DNA of 15,912 bases from JAZUOT01 sp045604805. Its GTDB lineage: Bacteria; Bacillota; Clostridia; Oscillospirales; Acutalibacteraceae. How positions within the stretch are numbered: position 1 is the first letter of the stretch; every line of letters begins with the position of its first letter. Location of the stretch: assembly GCA_045604805.1 (NCBI GenBank), contig JAZUOT010000004.1, positions 1 through 15,912 on the forward strand, in the 5' to 3' direction. Below, one piece after another: positions 14,020-15,912 of the stretch. The position numbers were made by a program, and so were the translations under genes. The notes under the pieces were generated by a model. The model had not been told where the DNA came from. It did no database searches and saw only the letters and a program-made list of their open reading frames with translations.

Positions 14020-15912
14020 ATGAATAAGTTTATAACCAAGTTCACAGCACTGGCACTAGCAATATTGTTGTTTGCAGGAATAAATGTCACAGAAATGCAA
14101 GCACTGTCTCAGAAATCACTCGCACACGCGGGGGGGGGGGGTGCTTTAGCCGCCGAAGATGAAACCTTTGATATTTCAAAGGGAAATATAACCATAAGCC
14201 AAGGTAGCGAAGATGGCAAAGTAAATGTGACACAAACTGATAGTGATGGCAGTGAAGTTGAATCAAAGACCGATGTGAGCGGGGCAATAATCATTACAGG
14301 TAGTACAGATGAGTACAATTTATATGTATGCGGTGGTGTAGGGAGTTCAGATTCGCCGGTGCAGATAGTTCTGGATGGAATGGAAATAGACTATACAAGT
14401 ACAGATATAGGTAATCCGGTAGTTATAGGCGATGATGAAAATAGTTTTGCAAATATAGAAGTGCGTAAAGATTCAAAAATTACTGCGGGTCAAAGCTACT
14501 CAGCCCTGAGTGCTGGAGAAGGATCAGGTGTAACCTTGAGCGGAAGTGGAAAGTTAAGTGTGAGTACAGCTTCTTTTGAAAGTAGTGCAATTTATGTTGG
14601 TGGTGTACTTGTTGTAGATGGCCCTACTGTAGATATTAATGGTGGTGAATCTGGTATATCAGCAAGCTTCGATGTAGTTGTAAATAGCGGAACCATTAAT
14701 GTGGAATACGCGGATGGGTGCGGTATCTGTGCCGGCGACGTTGACAGCGCACTTGAAGTTAATGGCGGCTCAATAAGTATAACTGAATCGGACACCGGTA
14801 TCGAATGTCGAGGTGACCTTGAAGTTAATGGCGGCTCAATAACTATGTCCGAAGTAATTAGCGGTATTGCTGTTGATGGCGGAGATGGAGCAACAGCAAC
14901 TTTAAATGGTGGAGACGTAGATATAAACTGTAATAGTGGCAGGGCTATGATGATTGGGCAAGAGGGCTACGGCGATTTAGTTATAAACGGTGGCGATTTA
15001 ACTCTTAGCTCTAAGTCTAATATAGCTATGTATGCAGGAGGATCAATAACAATAGATGGTGCTGATACAAAGCTCGACCTTAGGGGTTCTGATGATGCTT
15101 TGACTGTTGGGCTAGGGACTTTGACTTTGAAAAACGGAACTGTAACTGGAAGAGCTACTGAGCCTGGCGACGATAATGCTGTATTTGCAAATGAAGTAAA
15201 AATAACAGGCGGAACATATAATTTTGACTCTGCTGTTGAGGGGTCAACTCAATACTACGGAGGAATAACAGCAGATACTGGTGTATTTGATATGACCGGC
15301 GGTTCTCTGTGTGCAAGCGCAAAGGAAAACGCTATTATTGGAAAAAAAGCTGATTTAAAGGTTGCAGCTGGGCGTCAGGGTAAGCCATCATTTGGTAGTG
15401 CGAAAGATGAAATTAGTTTCCCTGATGAAGGTTATGATTTTTTTGAAGGCGAAGATAAAACAGCCGCAGAAGCCAACAAAGTTGATAGTATAACTTTGCT
15501 AGAGGTAGACCCAGAAACAACGGTAAGACCTATGACAGAAGCAAAATGCGTTATAGCTAAACCGTCAGACGGTCCAGACGATCCAGATGATCCAGACGAT
15601 CCAGATGATCCAGACGATCCAGATGATCCAGACGATCCAGACGATCCAGATGATCCAGACGATCCAGATGATCCAGACGATCCAGACGATCCAGACGATC
15701 CAGACGATCCAGACGATCCAGACGATCCAGACGATCCAGACGATCCAGACGATCCAGACGATCCAGACGATCCAGATGATCCAGACGATCCAGACAATCC
15801 AGACAATCCAGACAATCCAGACGATCCAGACGATCCAGACAATCCAGACAATCCAGATAATCCAGACAATCCAGATAATCCAGATAATCCAGATAATCCA
15901 GACAATCCAGAT
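14020..15912 (+). CDS. Secreted beta-helix-like surface protein with PDD/PDN stalk, partial
   Basis: An open frame of 631 codons that runs off the window, starting at ATG 14020 (MNKFITKFTALALAILLFAG). Residues 1-28 are a signal peptide; cleavage after MQA, or after AHA at residue 37, is plausible. Residues 37-41 (Ala-Gly4) are encoded by a 12-G run. Residues about 50-480 are rich in Gly, Ser, Thr and hydrophobic strands, with recurring LEVNGGSI-, LVINGGDL- and VKITGGTY-like rungs spaced about 22 residues. This indicates a right-handed parallel beta-helix like the carbohydrate-binding Cthe_2159 type (inference). From residue 519 the chain is (Pro-Asp-Asp/Asn) repeated at least 37 times, probably an extended acidic stalk. 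Any wall or S-layer anchor lies beyond the window. It is the only + strand gene after 300 and has no recognisable partner. Confidence 0.85.
   Translation, partial: MNKFITKFTALALAILLFAGINVTEMQALSQKSLAHAGGGGALAAEDETFDISKGNITISQGSEDGKVNVTQTDSDGSEVESKTDVSGAIIITGSTDEYNLYVCGGVGSSDSPVQIVLDGMEIDYTSTDIGNPVVIGDDENSFANIEVRKDSKITAGQSYSALSAGEGSGVTLSGSGKLSVSTASFESSAIYVGGVLVVDGPTVDINGGESGISASFDVVVNSGTINVEYADGCGICAGDVDSALEVNGGSISITESDTGIECRGDLEVNGGSITMSEVISGIAVDGGDGATATLNGGDVDINCNSGRAMMIGQEGYGDLVINGGDLTLSSKSNIAMYAGGSITIDGADTKLDLRGSDDALTVGLGTLTLKNGTVTGRATEPGDDNAVFANEVKITGGTYNFDSAVEGSTQYYGGITADTGVFDMTGGSLCASAKENAIIGKKADLKVAAGRQGKPSFGSAKDEISFPDEGYDFFEGEDKTAAEANKVDSITLLEVDPETTVRPMTEAKCVIAKPSDGPDDPDDPDDPDDPDDPDDPDDPDDPDDPDDPDDPDDPDDPDDPDDPDDPDDPDDPDDPDDPDDPDDPDDPDDPDNPDNPDNPDDPDDPDNPDNPDNPDNPDNPDNPDNPDNPD
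14130..14141 (+). repeat. Homopolymeric G12 tract inside the coding sequence
   Basis: Twelve consecutive Gs encode part of Ala37 and Gly38-Gly41, directly after the signal peptide. In an AT-rich genome such a run is far from chance expectation. With 12 Gs the frame is open. With 11 Gs a TAG follows after Val-Leu; with 13 or 10 Gs a TGA follows within about seven codons past the tract. This is the arrangement of contingency loci that switch by slipped-strand mispairing. Confidence 0.85.
14752..14842 (+). repeat. 25-base direct repeat marking one beta-helix rung
   Basis: The 25 bases at 14752-14776 and 14818-14842 are identical (coding for LEVNGGSI) and are offset by 66 bases, exactly 22 codons. 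The intervening sequence differs. This fits a one-rung duplication in a coiled beta-helix and gives the rung length. Confidence 0.7.
15574..15912 (+). repeat. 9-bp tandem repeat (Pro-Asp-Asp/Asn), at least 37 copies
   Basis: The unit is CCAGAYRAT. Units 1-24 all encode Pro-Asp-Asp, units 25-27 Pro-Asp-Asn, 28-29 Pro-Asp-Asp, and 30-37 Pro-Asp-Asn, with a partial unit at the window edge. Synonymous GAC/GAT choice is uneven: mixed in units 1-11, almost all GAC in units 12-22. This suggests recent expansion of a single-variant block. Being a multiple of three, copy-number changes keep the frame. Confidence 0.95.

Noticed and set aside
14087..14318. Two minus-strand frames opposite the G12 region
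   Set aside because: They are antisense shadows of the secreted-protein gene and have no start signals of their own.
15432..15905. Minus-strand open frame made of Ser-Gly-Ser / Leu-Ser-Gly repeats
   Set aside because: It is the complement of the Pro-Asp-Asp/Asn tandem repeat. The + strand frame is continuous with a signal peptide and folded domain, while this one has no separate support.
15574..15912. CRISPR-like array
   Set aside because: Units are 9 bp, contiguous, without spacers and in frame with a protein, so this is a coding tandem repeat.

Overview
The window looks like chromosomal DNA of a low-GC Gram-positive anaerobe of class Clostridia. The evidence is an AT-rich composition, strong GGAGG-type ribosome binding sites, a natural fusion of IspH to ribosomal protein S1 (a clostridial hallmark), and the clostridial gene order oxidoreductase-cmk-plsC-ispH/rpsA. 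I cannot name a genus from the sequence.

Layout. Bases 1-298 hold the tail of an ISAs1-family insertion sequence on the + strand. From there to 13482 every intact gene is on the minus strand, in transcription units that read leftward: asnS then an AspT-type aspartate aminotransferase (3023-329); a probable structured RNA and tRNA-Gly(CCC) (about 3576-3164); a four-gene unit of HI0933-family flavoprotein, cmk, plsC and ispH/rpsA (8785-4056); GTP-dependent PEP carboxykinase then a PTS sugar permease (12401-8934); and tsaD (13482-12460). Two copies of an IS256-type terminal sequence lie in direct orientation on either side of the four-gene unit. Next to one of them is a frameshifted IS256 transposase tail.

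At about 13.5 kb the direction switches. A + strand promoter and a structured leader precede a large secreted protein gene that is still open at the window edge (14020-15912). It has a signal peptide, then a run of 12 G residues inside the coding sequence, then a right-handed beta-helix-like repeat domain, then at least 37 copies of Pro-Asp-Asp/Asn. At 12 Gs the frame is open; gain or loss of one G would meet a stop within a few codons. This is a strong candidate for a phase-variable surface protein with a length-variable stalk, and it is the most interesting part of the window.

The other genes are housekeeping: translation (asnS, tsaD, S1, tRNA), isoprenoid and phospholipid synthesis (ispH, plsC), nucleotide metabolism (cmk), amino-acid metabolism (AspT) and a PEP-linked pair (PEPCK with a PEP-driven sugar importer).
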